Shown: positions 31,544 to 43,404, counted from the first letter of the stretch. The stretch: DNA of 64,000 nucleotides from Dendrocalamus latiflorus (GCA_017311315.1 CM029620.1:2404056-2468055), one strand, 5' to 3'. Program-made: numbers and translations. Notes: generated by a model not told the origin, from the letters alone.

Positions 31544-33937
31544 CTAAGAGCGTCGTTGGGCTTCGCGACGCGGGCACCTGGTGCCTGGCTCGATGCGCCG
31601 GGCCATATCCTGGTCGCCTCGGACGGTGATCATGGTCCAGGGACCCGGGATCTTCATGCACAGATAGCCGTGATGTGGTACCGCGCCGAAGGAGTTGAGG
31701 ATTGGGCGCCCTAGAATGGCATTGTAGTGGTACGGAAGGTCGACCACGTCGAAGGTGGCATCTTCGGTCCGCACATTGTCATCTCGGCCGAAGGAGACTT
31801 GAAGGCCGATTTGGCCCAGCACCCGCAGGGGCTGTCCCCCGAAGCCCTGCAGTGGGATTCTCGAGGGCCCCAGGCGGCTTCGAGGGATTCCCATCTGGTC
31901 GAAGGCCGCCGCAAACAATACGTTCGCGGAGCTACCACCGTCCACCAAGGCGCGCCCCACGTCGCATCCCGCGATGGTGACCCGGATGACCAGGGGGTCC
32001 TGATGAGGGAAGTCCACACCTTGGGCATCATCGGGTGTGAATGTAACTGCGTGCTGCGCCCACTCCGGCGGTGCTTGCGCTGGGTATGCCGCCACGTGAT
32101 GTAGTCTTCGCGCGTAGGCCTTCTGTTGCCGTGCCGAGGCAAATTCCAGTGCAGAGCCTCCGGATATGACGTTAATGACCCTGCGGTAGGTTGCGTCCGG
32201 GGCCTGCAACGACAGGAGGCCCTCCCGAGGCTGCTGTACGTGAGCTTGGATCCGTAAGGCGCCTTCCTGGGGTTGCATCCCTTGTGCCTGTACCTGCATC
32301 CCTTGTGCCTGTACCTGCATGGGGGCCTCGTATGGGAATTGGACGTGGGCCACCGCAGGCGGGCGCGCCTCCGGGTTCCTGTCCCTAGCGACGCTGTCGC
32401 GGAGCGCCGCGATGGAGGTGCAGGCGCGGGTATCATGGTTGCCGCGGCCGTGGATTATGCACCACAGTCCCTGATGCTGGTCGTCGTAATCCCCACGACC
32501 CCTATCGTCGCGGCCCCTGCCACGGCCGCGCCCCCGGCCACGGTGCCCCCGACCGCCTCGGCCCGCTGGAGCACCCTCGTCGGGCCTGCCTTCGATGTCG
32601 AGGACGTACCGGTTTTGCCTCGACCTCTGCTAGCCGCGCTTAGGCTGATCGGACGACTCCTTATGCGGGTTGTCCCTACGGTCGGGCGCGTTCCGGGACG
32701 ACTCCTGCTTACGTTTTCCCTTCGAAGAACCGCCCTTCGGCGGATCTTCGGCTTTTGCCGAGGCTTCGGCCTGGTTGGTGTCGGAGTCGTCACCTTGCCT
32801 GCGCCGCGCGTCTTCCTCCGCCCTGGCATATTCTTCCATCTTGTCGAAGAGCTTTGCCACCGTCTTGATTGGCTTTCGCGCGTTGTACTCGGCCATCGGG
32901 CCCGGACGAAGGCCCTGTATGGCTGCATTGACGATGGTGGTCTCGTTGACGTCTTTCACTTGACATCGAATCTTGGCGAAGCGTTTGAAGTAGTCCCGGA
33001 GCTTCTCCGAAGGTTTTTGCTTCACGGCGAAGAGCTGGTCCGCGTCGACTCGGTCAACGTAGTTTCCTTGGAAGTTGTTGTGAAGGCGGACACGAAGCTG
33101 TTCCCACGCGTAGATGGAACCCGGCTCTATGGTAAAGAACCAAGAGAGCGCCACTCCTTGTAGCGCGAGGGGGAGTCCCTTCGCCTTCGTGGTGTCGTCG
33201 CCGCCCGCGGCTTCGATCACGGTTTCGTATACGCGCACGAACTCACGGGGGTCCGTGTCGCCTTTGTACGAGTCGATGGCGCTCGGAAACTTGAAGTCTT
33301 CGGGCCATGCCGCCTGCTGCAGCCCCGCCGAAAGCGGGGACTCCGGATCCACGCGCCGCAGCGGCACGCGGCTGCATGCGGGGGCTGCGCGACTGTCCGC
33401 CCTTTCCGGCGTGGGCTCGGACGCGACCACTGGCGCGGCCTGCTGACTCCGAGCCTCTTGCATATCTCTTACGGCTCCACGAAGGTCCCCTAGCTCCCGC
33501 TGGAATGCATTGAGAGCCGCCAGCAGGGCACTTTCCATCGCCGGTGCAGGCGGGGTCGCCGGCACCCCCGACGGGCGGGTCAGCGCGGGGACGACCGCGT
33601 CGCGAGGTCCCGAACTGCCGGTCGCTCCGTCGTGGCTACCCCGAACCGCCTGGTCCGCGCTGCCGGCGAGGGTTGCAGAGGGGGCGGCGAGGTCGGCTGT
33701 CGTTGCGTCGGCGGGGTCGATTGTCGTTGCGTCGGCGGGGTCGGTTGTCGCCGCACCCGTGCCGACGTCTTCGACCGCGGGGCCCGTCCCCGCAACGCCG
33801 GTGGCGGGGTGGGTCGTCATGGTGTCGGTGACGGGGTTGGTCGTCGCGGCGCGAACGTCGACGTCTCCGGCTACCGCGCCTGCATCGGCGCCCGCGTCCA
33901 CCGCTGCTGATGCCGAAGCCCTGGTACTCATACGACG
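31544..33937 (-). pseudogene. E2 gag (main part) and protease
   Basis: The frame continues from the N-terminal piece at 41989-41930 past the Tekay insertion. It has an alanine-rich linker, the gag core (FKFPSAIDSYKGDTDPREFV, LSWFFTIEPGSI, LRDYFKRF), then RGRGRG repeats and a CX2HX4HX4C knuckle (WCIIHGRGNHDTRAC). The aspartic protease follows, with LVDGGSSANVLF and AILGRPILNSFGAV. One TAG at 32630-32632 lies in the same frame between the gag core and the knuckle. After the protease the frame ends at 31544 with no RT. It is the particle and processing module of a non-autonomous element, close to intact apart from the stop and the insertion. Confidence 0.9.
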
Positions 33938-35454
33938 TGTAACATCCCAAAATTTCGCTCTCTGAAAAATTTAATTTCAAATTAATTAATTTAAAGTATT
34001 TGAACTTTATTTCGATTTATCTAAGTTTTTTTTCAAAATCTAAATCAAATTTAATCGTCAACCTCTTTACTCGGCCATCACGTGTCGTTCCTTGATTCAA
34101 TCCATCCTCGCTCGGTTTAATCTCAGCCACCCGCCTTCACTTACCCCTTCGTTTTAATCCGGTGGCCCTGATTTCTCTTTCACCTCGTGGCATTCGTCCG
34201 ACTGTCCACTTCTTCCTCCTTTCTCTTCCCTCTCACCGACAGCCCAATCCCACCTGTCAGTGAATAAAACCCTTTTCCTGTTGAAAAATAATTCGGCCAG
34301 AAAATCAAAATCTCTGCTGACGTCACCCTAACATCATAAATTACTTTTCCATAGAACTATAATTCCTCTGAAAATCATTTCCCTTGATGATGTCATAATC
34401 GGATTTTTCAGTTCAAAAATAATTCCAGAAAATCAGTTTATTCTTTTTCTCTCCTTTTAAACTACCAAAATATCGTATTTCTTCATTTTAACTCCGAATG
34501 AGCCCATTCAAATTTCTAAACTCATCAAAAATTCCAATCTATTCATTTCTATCCTCTTTTCAAATTTTTGGAATTTTCGAATATATTTTGATTAAATTAA
34601 AGGTTAGAAAGTAAAAATATTTGTATTGGTCAAAATATACTTCAATTAAATCTGAAATTATTTTATTTGATATTTTCGAGTTCCAAGGATATCTGTGAAA
34701 TTTTTCTGAATTTTGTTGGAATTTATTTTATTTTTTTCAAAAAACAATTATTATTTTATTATTATTTTCTCTCTCCTGCTACAGTATTCTTCTTCACAGA
34801 GACGATGCCGTTCCCGAGTGCGTGCGCGAGCTGCCATGGCTGCATCTTAAACCTTCCATAACTTTTGATTTTCTCAACGGTTTTTAGCGAAATAAATTGC
34901 ATTCAACTCCTCTCATCAAACTCTTTCATTTCCCTACCGTTTTCCCCTCATTCATGAGCCGTTTCGCGAGAAATTAACCCATGCCATTGATGGACATGGT
35001 CTCTTGATCTCCCGTCTCGGACCTCCCCCGCCCCTATAAAAGGCAGCACCGTGAGCCCCTCCTCATCCTCACTCAACCCTGAAAATATCAAGTCCCCACT
35101 CCTCTTCTCTTGGGCGCAATCGGAGTTTTTCTTTTGTGTTCCAAGCGGCGTTCTTCGGCTTATTGCGCCTCGTCCGGTGGAGCCCCGCCACTTTTGAGCA
35201 CATCCTTGGATTCGCCTCGTCGCGTTCTACGCGGTGCTCACCTCGCCTTCGCCGGAACTTCGCCGGAGCACCGTCGCCACCGTGGGCCATAGCGCGTCGT
35301 CGTTCCTCGCATCGCCACCGGCCGTCCCTGCATGCCCGACCAAAACGTTGCTGGTTATGTATTCATTTCTGTTTAACTGTGTGCACTAGCTTTGATCTGG
35401 GACTAGTGCAGTAATACACAGAGGGTCCGGGTTTGGAAACCCGGGGTCCCGACA
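33938..35454 (+). mobile_element. Tekay-like 5' LTR, internally deleted (1517 bp)
   Basis: Bases 33938-35345 match 37618-39025, and 35346-35454 match 41816-41924. About 2.79 kb present in the right LTR is absent. The promoter side is kept: CCCCTATAAAAGGCAGC at 35031-35047 contains the TATA box. Confidence 0.95.
35035..35043 (+). promoter_or_regulatory. TATA box of the Tekay-like 5' LTR
   Basis: TATAAAAGG after a CCCCCGCCCC stretch. It is identical in the right LTR at 38715-38723. Transcription would start about 30 bases downstream. Confidence 0.75.
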
Positions 35455-35458
35455 GAGG

Positions 35459-35471
35459 TGGTATCAGAGCC
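35459..35471 (+). promoter_or_regulatory. Tekay-like primer binding site
   Basis: TGGTATCAGAGCC lies four bases after the LTR and pairs with initiator tRNA-Met. Confidence 0.92.
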
Positions 35472-37617
35472 AATTTGACTGTAGGACGTGACCTAGTTAG
35501 AATGGTCGTTAAAAGAGGAGGAGCTTCAAATTTTATTTTATAAAATAAAAATTTAATAATATGCTATCCTTGTCTTTTCTTGTCTTTCTATCCTTACCTT
35601 CGTCATGGCATTCTCCCTTATCTATCTGCTTTTTTTCCTTTTTGGAATGGTAATTGTACCCCCTTCCCTTTGTAATTTCTATAGATGGCTCAGTAAGGTT
35701 GCGTCTAAGAAGCACTTGGAGAAGCTCATCATCATAAAGGAGCAAGGACTAGCTCTTTAGTTGCAATACCCAAGTAAAGTCTTACGATTTTAGACCGCTT
35801 ATATATTACTTGCTTGTGTATTAGGTGGACTGTACCAAGTCTTTGAATACTTGTAGTACAGTCATCCTTAAAAATATTTTGATTTCAAGCTAAGCTTCTC
35901 CTAGTTGTTGTTTGTTTCTCTCTTGTGTGTTTGTTTGGGATGGTGTTTAGTCGTTCCCCTGATCTCTTATCTGTGCTACTTCCCTCTTATCTTTTGCTAA
36001 CCCCAGTTACCGCAATAGTACAAGCTCCAATTCTTTCACCGAAGTCCAAGTTTGGAGAATCCTTGGAGACCTAGAGTATATGGAAGACAACAAATTTATG
36101 GAAAGTACTCTTGTCGGGAAAGCCGTGATAATTAGTGCATGTCAAGTTAGGTAATTTGGAGAATTGTTGCTAGAGTGATATATTTTGGATTTATAATTGA
36201 CAAGATTGAATAATACTCGAGAAGATTGAGATAAAAGGGTATATTTGTGGATACCAATTGATTATAAATAAATCTAAAAAGTGTCATCTTTGTGGATTGA
36301 CTAGAGATTAAATATAAAGTTGAGCTTGGGAAAGCTAATTAGATCATGGGAAGAGTCTAAACTTTACCTTGGATTTATTATCTAGGATTGAAAGGAGCAA
36401 TTGGATGCAAAACAAGATTTTTGTTGAAGGGATTATTTGTGATTATTGGAGAATTGGTATTAAGAGATTGATCAAGTAAAGGGAGCGATTAAAAGATTAA
36501 GAAGTTGAATTATCATAAACAATTCATGATATCAATTTTGGGTGATTTGGTTGAATCATGAAGAGTAGATGAAGTTTGTGGAGTTAATTGATTATTAGAG
36601 TTTGGTGGACCTATTAATAAGTGGATACTAGTGGAATTGTAAAAGATAATACACTTAGATATCTTGGTGGATTAATTTTATCATCGCAAAGTGGACCTTG
36701 ATATGTCAATTTGAATTGGTGGATCTAATAGGTCATTGTTAGATAATTGGATTTTAACTAATGGGATTAGCTAGGTCATTTAAGGATGTTCAACCTGGAG
36801 GATTTAAATTAATTATGGGAGATAGATTGTCCAATAAGAAGTAATTGAGAGATTGCCCGATAAGAATTAATTGAGTTCATTCAAATTTGGTGGAACCAAA
36901 ATGATGATTATCAAAAGATTGATATTGGTGGATTAATGAATTTTAAATTATTGCTTAGGTGATCCTAAAATTGATTGATGATTACTAAAAGGTTGGATTA
37001 ATCTTATATTATTTGATCAGAGTTATGGATCTGTTGAATTAGATAATGATCATAAAGCAATTGGTGGAAATCACAAATTACAATGTTATTGGATTCTTGT
37101 TAGAAAAATTTTATGGTTGGTCGTCGATTCAAATTAGAGTAGAGAATAAAAGTTTATGAGATTACTTGTCAAAATCAATAAGGTGCATTTGTGGTATATG
37201 ATTTTGGAATCAAGAATTTTTGAAGAGTTGAAATAATTATGTCCTTCTCGGATGAACACTTGCGGAAGTTAAGCCCTTTTGGTGGAATACTGAATTAAGC
37301 GATATGATAAGGGCAATTGAAGTTAACCTAGAGCTTGCAGGCGACTAAAGATGTACCAATCCAATTTGTTGTTCTCTTCCATATTTCTCAGTTAAAGAAA
37401 TCCTTCAGAGCATCGAACGACAAGATAGAATCATGAAGGAAGCTGAATGCCTCGCAAGAAGCATGACCATAAAGTTCTGCAAAGTACGGTAGAGCAACCA
37501 TTTGAAGTCAAGCAACTTGGGAGGTGAAGAGGACCTAAGAGCCGAGTTTTGCTCTCCTTTCTTTTTCCTAGTCCGTCCGAATCTCGGGGACGAGATTCTT
37601 TCTAAGGGGGGTAGGTT
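35472..37617 (+). pseudogene. Internal region of the Tekay-like element: spacer and pol tail relic
   Basis: Most of this is AT-rich DNA with many GATT and TTGGTGGA words and no gag, protease or RT. Near 37360-37560 a decayed integrase tail can be seen: FHISQLKK-like, then residues resembling the EATWE part before the C terminus. It is followed by GAATCTCGGGGACGAGATTC and the purine tract TAAGGGGGGTAGG before the 3' LTR. This is the usual end of chromodomain-type Del elements. The element cannot encode its own proteins. Confidence 0.72.
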
Positions 37618-40600
37618 TGTAACATCCCAAAATTTCGCTCTCTGAAAAATTTAATTTCAAATTAATTAATTTAAAGTATTTGAACTTTATTTCGATTTAT
37701 CTAAGTTTTTTTTTAAAATCTAAATCAAATTTAATCCTCAACCTCTTTACTCGGCCATCACGTGTCGTTCCTTGATTCAATCCATCCTCGCTCGGTTTAA
37801 TCTCAGCCACCCGCCTTCACTTACCCCTTCGTTTTAATCCGGTGGCCCTGATTTCTCTTTCACCTCGTGGCATTCGTCCGACCGTCCACTTCTTCCTCCT
37901 TTCTCTTCCCTCTCACCGACAGCCCAATCCCACCTGTCAGTGAATAAAACCCTTTTCCTGTTGAAAAATAATTCGGCCAGAAAATCAAAATCTCTGCTGA
38001 CGTCACCCTAACATCATAAATTACTTTTCCATAGAACTATAATTCCTCTGAAAATCATTTCCCTTGATGATGTCATAATCGGATTTTTCAGTTCAAAAAT
38101 AATTCCAGAAAATCAGTTTATTCTTTTTCTCTCCTTTTAAACTACCAAAATATCGTATTTCTTCATTTTAACTCCGAATGAGCCCATTCAAATTTCTAAA
38201 CTCATCAAAAATTCCAATCTATTCATTTCTATCCTCTTTTCAAATTTTTGGAATTTTCGAATTTATTTTGATTAAATTAAAGGTTAGAAAGTAAAAATAT
38301 TTGTATTGGTCAAAATATACTTCAATTAAATCTGAAATTATTTTATTTGATATTTTCGAGTTCCAAGGATATCTGTGAAATTTTTCTGAATTTTGTTGGA
38401 ATTTATTTTATTTTTTTCGAAAAACAATTATTATTTTATTATTATTTTCTCTCTCCTGCTACAGTATTCTTCTTCACAGAGACGATGCCGTTCCCGAGTG
38501 CGTGCGCGAGCTGCCATGGCTGCATCTTAAACCTTCCATAACTTTTGATTTTCTCAACGGTTTTTAGCGAAATAAATTGCATTCAACTCCTCTCATCAAA
38601 CTCTTTCATTTCCCTACCGTTTTCCCCTCATTCATGAGCCGTTTCGCGAGAAATTAACCCATGCCATTGATGGACATGGTCTCTTGATCTCCCGTCTCGG
38701 ACCTCCCCCGCCCCTATAAAAGGCAGCACCGTGAGCCCCTCCTCATCCTCACTCAACCCTGAAAATATCAAGTCCCCACTCCTCTTCTCTTGGGCGCAAT
38801 CGGAGTTTTTCTTTTGTGTTCCAAGCGGCGTTCTTCGGCTTATTGCGCCTCGTCCGGTGGAGCCCCGCCACTTTTGAGCACATCCTTGGATTCGCCTCGT
38901 CGCGTTCTACGCGGTGCTCACCTCGCCTTCGCCGGAACTTCGCCGGAGCACCGTCGCCACCGTGGGCCATAGCGCGTCGTCGTTCCTCGCATCGCCACCG
39001 GCCGTCCCTGCATGCCCGACCAAAACCAAGGTGAGCATCACGTTCCCCACGCTCTACTCTTCGTTTCGCCGCAAACCCCACATGCTAACTCCTCTCCGTT
39101 TACCCGGAACGCCGATGTCAACCCGACGGTCGCAAAATGTCTTCTCCACCGTGTTCCGCCACCATCCGATGTCCTTTGGCCGAGCCGTTTGCACCGTTGA
39201 GTTTGCCTCGACACGTTCTACGTCGTGCTTCCATCGCCATCACCTGAAGATCCCCCGAGTCCTTGTCGACCTTGTCAGGCCCTGACACTAAAACTGTACT
39301 TCGCGCGTACACCCCTTTTTGGTAAGCGCTTCAATTTTTGGTCGCGTCATATTGTGTCCTAGACTCTAAGAAATTTTTCTACCATTTTGTTTAATTTTTC
39401 GTGGAGCCAATTGTCAGGAATTGAGCTTTCCGCGAAAATGGCCGTTTTTGACTCCTGGCGTCGATTCGTCGTCTCTGTTGAGCTTTAGGCCATGCCATAA
39501 TTTTTTTTAGACTTGCCTCTCTGCGTTCTACACCATGCTCCCTTCCTTTTCCCCAAAAAGCGTCCACAAATTTTCGCCTCCGATACCTCGCCATGGCCGC
39601 CAATGACATCTCGTGTCCCCGTCTATCCAGTGATGTTTTCCCCAATCCGTTTGCGTCATATCGTGCCAAACCATCCCAGGTAGCTACCTTTCAAATGGTT
39701 TTGGATTCGCTCTACCGAGCACCAAGATATCAAAATTTTCCTGTTTCTCCACTATCGTCATTCAAACGTCGATTGTATCGTCTCCGATTAATTTTCAGCT
39801 TAGCCAATAATTTTCCTAACTTCACCATGCCATGTACTATCCCACGCTCACCTTACATCTCCACGTTCCATACTCGGTACTATCTCTCTCCAACCTGCAG
39901 TTGTCGCTACTGTGCCGTCGGTGCAGTTTTTCACTCACTGCGGGTGATTGCCGCCGTTCCTCGTCGCCGTACCCATGTCACCACCTTCGCCTCATTGCCA
40001 ACATTCCATTTTGCCCATTCGCCAGCCACCTTATAGCCAACCGACACTGTACTGTTCAAAAAGTAATCCTCGTATTTTGTTATCATTTCATGTGATGTTC
40101 AAAACTTCCAGATATTTGACCTCCCTCATACGAACTCCGAATCCGTTGATTCTTTCTCCTAAATTCATCTAAAATCATAATCTATCCCTTAGTATATATT
40201 TTATAATTTTTATATTTTATTTGGATTTTATTTGAGTTTATTTTGTTTGTTCGGTCTTTTCGCGCGTAGAACCCGTCGTTGCCGAAGACTTTCCCGACAC
40301 GCAGCAAGAAGGTCCAGACAGCGTGCAAGAAGGCAAGTCTCCTTTGATCATCTTGAACCTATGATTTCGAAATGTTTTAATTATTTTAAATTATGTGCAT
40401 TGCTATTTATATAAAATATTAGTTCAAATCTTAAGGGTTAGTTAAACCAACCTTGTTATATCCTCCATTGAAATTGAATGCCATGTACCTTTGTCACCCT
40501 AGAGTTTCATTTGTCTCAATAATGAGATTATTACTGAATCTTTGTGAATAGTGGAATGGTAGTATAATGCTTAGTCTCGCTATTTAATATCTCACAAATC

Positions 40601-41924
40601 TTGCAAATGGGAAATTATGAATTATTGTAATAATCTTGTGTTTGCAAACTTAGTGGCAATTGGAGTTGCCACTGTTCTTTTAAAATAAACTAAAATGTGA
40701 AAATTGGTTTAGATTAGGGTGGATGGTTGGTTTGGATTGGTGCAGGAAGCACGAGATCTTGTAAAGTGTATGTTCCACCCTAGTCAATTAAGGACCGACG
40801 CTTGTGTTTGTCCAGACTGAGCATTAACCGTACAACCACAAGTCTATATGGGTACGACCTAGCTGACTAACTTACGATAGTCTAGTTTAGGTGCCACCAG
40901 TGGAAAGTGGATGCCAGGGATGGACTGGTTATTCACAGTGAGGGACAGGGATTTACTGTACTCATATGGCGCAAGAGGGGGCTTCGGTTCGGGCAGTTAG
41001 CCTACCTGCGGTGAAACCTCAGCGGGTGGTATCTAGCTAGATTAGAGTAAGGTAAAGGCTTTGTGATATTTTATCTGGGTCTCATGCCAAAGGAAGCGTG
41101 TTGACTTTTAGGATAAATTATCTCTTGTGGGTAAAGTTGTACAACCTCTGCAGAGTGTAAAACTATTCGAATAGCCGTGCCCACGGTCAAGGGCGGGCAA
41201 GGAATGCATTCACATGGTAGATTTCTGGTTTTGTTTTAAAATCAAAAGTTTTGTATTCCGAGAGTGGAGGGAACTCTCGGAAGGGTATCCTGGCAGTTGG
41301 AGCCAGAGAGGGTGGATGTAACCCGCAATATTAAACTTGTTCAAGTTGTTTAAGCTAGTGTTGGTAGATGGAACCTTCACTAGAGACTTATTGATAGTTT
41401 CTGCTAAAACATTTACTTTATTAAATTGATGCCTTCGAAAATAATTAGTAGTAATTGAATTTTAAAATATTGCTTTGTGCAAAAGAACCGTATGGCCTTC
41501 CTTTGTTAAGCCTTGCATCTATGCATTTTTCCCAAGACTTGCGGAGTACTTTATGTACTCACATGCTACACTTAAAAATAAATCTCAGAGGAAGTTGAAG
41601 CTCAAGAAGGTGCCTACGACTACTTCGCTTGTGGATTCGACGAAGGATTTCCGGAGTACTAGGTCGCGCTTCCCCAGTCAATTGCCTGTGGCGTATTGAT
41701 GGGTCTTCACCGGATTTATCTTTTGCTTCCGCTGTGTTTCGTGTGTGCGAGGTCTTGAAACCTCAATTGTAATAATGAGACTTTTCGGTCTGTACTCTTT
41801 AATATTGTAATAAAGCGTTGCTGGTTATGTATTCATTTCTGTTTAACTGTGTGCACTAGCTTTGATCTGGGACTAGTGCAGTAATACACAGAGGGTCCGG
41901 GTTTGGAAACCCGGGGTCCCGACA
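37618..41924 (+). mobile_element. Tekay-like 3' LTR, full length (4307 bp)
   Basis: This is the reference copy for the deleted left LTR, for the fragment at 1-533 and, more distantly, for solo LTRs T1, T2 and T3. An AATAAA polyadenylation signal lies at 41810-41815. A strong donor-like CCAAG then GTGAGC lies near 39029, close to the point where the left copy's deletion begins. The many short frames inside it are not supported as genes. Confidence 0.94.
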
Positions 41925-41929
41925 CGACG

Positions 41930-41989
41930 CTCCGGCCCGGCCGCCTTCTTTCCCTTCGCCGCCGCTGAAGAAGCTTTTTTCGGTGCCAT
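41930..41989 (-). pseudogene. E2 gag N-terminal piece
   Basis: ATG at 41989 starts MAPKKASSAAAKGKKAA, 35 bases after the PBS. E3 gag starts MVPKKASPSAEKKKKK, so the start is conserved in the family. The frame runs into the Tekay insertion at the CGACG target and resumes at 33937. Confidence 0.88.
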
Positions 41990-42023
41990 CCTTCTTCTTC
42001 GGTTTTCAGGCTTGTCCTCGTCC

Positions 42024-42041
42024 TCCCCACGGACGGCGCCA
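42024..42041 (-). promoter_or_regulatory. Primer binding site of E2
   Basis: Minus strand TGGCGCCGTCCGTGGGGA, two bases inside the 5' LTR. It is identical to the E1 site. Confidence 0.9.
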
Positions 42042-42043
42042 AC

Positions 42044-42292
42044 TGTTCTGGCTACGGACCAAACAGAGAGAGAGATGGTCGTGGAGAGTGATGAAGATGA
42101 GTGTAATGGCCTGGGTTCTCCCCATGGCTTACTCGTATATATACATACACATTGAGGAGTGCTTTTACAGTTATACCCTTACATCTGGTTATCCCCTCTA
42201 GGGGCAGTTATGTCATTATACATGGCCTATTCTGGGCCTTTATAATCTCCTAGCAGGCCTGCTGGGCTTAGGTGGGGGCCATCCCTACGACA
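42044..42292 (-). mobile_element. E2 5' LTR (249 bp)
   Basis: Direct copy of 20899-21147 with two differences. On the minus strand it starts TGTCGTAGGGATGGCC. It has a TATATATAC box near 42130-42140 as the probable U3 promoter for gag. Confidence 0.95.
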
Positions 42293-42297
42293 CATAG

Positions 42298-42964
42298 CTC
42301 CTTGAACTGTAGCCAGAAGGGAGCACCCAAGTCACGCTCCAACTGAAAATACCAATGCTGAGCAATGCCAGTGAGGTGATATGAAGCTAGCCAAACTTTG
42401 TCCGCTTCATCCGTGCGTAGGCCACGGAAGAATTGCTCACACCGATTGATCCAGGCAAGGGGATCATCCTTGCCGTCATACACCAAAAATTCTAGCTTGT
42501 GATAGCGTGGAACCCCCTAGGAAACACTGTTGGAGGGTGGGACAGGTGGGCCATAATTGTTGTGCTGTTCTAGAATGTGTTGGGACAACTGGGGGTGATG
42601 ATATGGGAGAATATGGGGTATGGATGTGGAGGGCGGGATGGGATTTGCTGATGTTAATGTTGTGGGGTGGGTGATGATGGTATGTGGAAATTGTATGTGA
42701 GGGCTCATGGATGCAGTGGCATAAACTGGAAGTGCTGCGAAGGCTAGCTGACCCAAATTAGTCAACAGAATCTGCAGTTGAGATCCGGGGGACGACATCA
42801 AGAACCCCGGCAATTCCCCTGCCGGTTGCATTTCGATGGCTGTCAGACGGTTGACGACATCGCCCATCTGCTGGTGCATGCCGTCGACGCATATCGTGAG
42901 CAGTGATGGATTGCAGAATCTGGGCCATGGTCTCCTCCTCTGCTGCTTCCTTCCATGCCGACAT
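42298..42964 (-). pseudogene. G0 gag N-terminal part
   Basis: From a start near 42964 (MSAWKEAAEEETMAQIL) the region encodes a coiled N terminus. After a frameshift near 42880 comes a proline-rich linker, and after a stop at about 42517 the retrotransposon gag core with DGKDDPLAWINRCEQFFRG and VWLASYHLTGIAQHWY. The core stops at KELC, where E2 was inserted. Gag forms the virus-like particle. It is inactive here because of the shift, the stop and two insertions. Confidence 0.86.
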
Positions 42965-42996
42965 GTCGCAAGTCGTTGGCAGCTCTAATACCAAAT

Positions 42997-43373
42997 TGGT
43001 ATGTTCCCGAGAATGCAGATGATAGTCGTGGCTGACAGGGGGTCTCGGATGAGCCTTTCGGCGTCCAGGCGCCGTGACTGCTGCTGTTGTTGACAAGAAG
43101 ACGGGGAACAGAGAACGATAGAATGGGAAAAGGGAGTTCTATTGCTTATTGTCCATGCCCGTACAAGAGTAAGGCTTCTCCTACTTATAGATCAAACCAA
43201 TCTAGCTTTTCTAATCATATCTCTTATTTAAAGTAAGTATTATACTATACATAGATATCTAGTGTGAATACTAACTCTCCCTTGCCGAAGAGTCACCATC
43301 CTTCACGTCTGCTGCATCTGTTGCGGCCTCGTCTTTGGCCTTGCGGCGGTGGTATGGAATTCCCCACATGACA
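42997..43373 (-). mobile_element. G0 5' LTR (377 bp)
   Basis: Direct copy of 14316-14663. On the minus strand it starts TGTCATGTGGGGAATTCC. A decayed tRNA-Met-type PBS (TTTGGTATTAGAGC) sits just inside it at about 42978-42995, which fixes the element's orientation. Confidence 0.92.
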
Positions 43374-43378
43374 GGCAA

Positions 43379-43404
43379 TGTTAGCTTTAATATATGCTGG
43401 ACAG
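43379..43404 (+). pseudogene. Oxidosqualene cyclase relic, penultimate exon, right half
   Basis: After the G0 target duplication the frame goes on as MLALIYAGQ and ends at CAG followed by a GT donor (43405). The intron position after the Gly-Gln pair fits plant cyclase genes as I know them. Confidence 0.72.

Larger units (their letters stand above)
33938..41924 (+). mobile_element. Tekay/Del-like element (8.0 kb) nested in E2 gag
   Basis: It starts TGTAACATCCCAAAATTTCG and ends CCCGGGGTCCCGACA, with a perfect TSD CGACG (33933-33937, 41925-41929). LTRs are 1517 bp (left, deleted) and 4307 bp (right). A tRNA-Met PBS and the purine tract TAAGGGGGGTAGG frame an internal region of only 2.2 kb, so gag-pol is missing. 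Where the LTRs overlap (about 1.5 kb) I count five differences, so it is the youngest dated insertion here. Confidence 0.95.
20899..42292 (-). mobile_element. Tat-like gypsy element E2 (13.4 kb plus nested Tekay element)
   Basis: LTRs of 249 bp lie at both ends with only two differences between them, and TSD CATAG is intact (20894-20898, 42293-42297). On the minus strand the order is LTR, PBS, gag (split by the Tekay element), protease, 60-bp array, 53-bp array, antisense gene on the opposite strand, 65-bp array, hairpins, purine-rich tract and LTR. RT, RNase H and integrase are absent, so it must rely on a partner element. Antisense ORFs and repeat-rich 3' regions are known for the Tat lineage, which is why I use that name. 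Confidence 0.93.
14316..43373 (-). mobile_element. Gypsy element G0, outer shell of the nest
   Basis: Direct LTRs lie at 14316-14663 and 42997-43373, with TSD GGCAA at 14311-14315 and 43374-43378. The PBS and gag orientation place the element on the minus strand. G0's own DNA is only about 2.4 kb: LTRs, gag and the start of protease. The rest is the nested copia and E2. No RT, RNase H or integrase of G0 is left, so it was non-autonomous or internally deleted. The LTRs differ at about 26 of 345 positions plus a 28-base indel, making it an old insertion. Confidence 0.92.

Noticed and set aside
35345..35346. Short Tekay LTR explained by reverse transcription of a spliced leader
   Set aside because: A strong donor is nearby, but the junction lacks the five bases CCAAG that a spliced product would keep, and the right LTR is unspliced.
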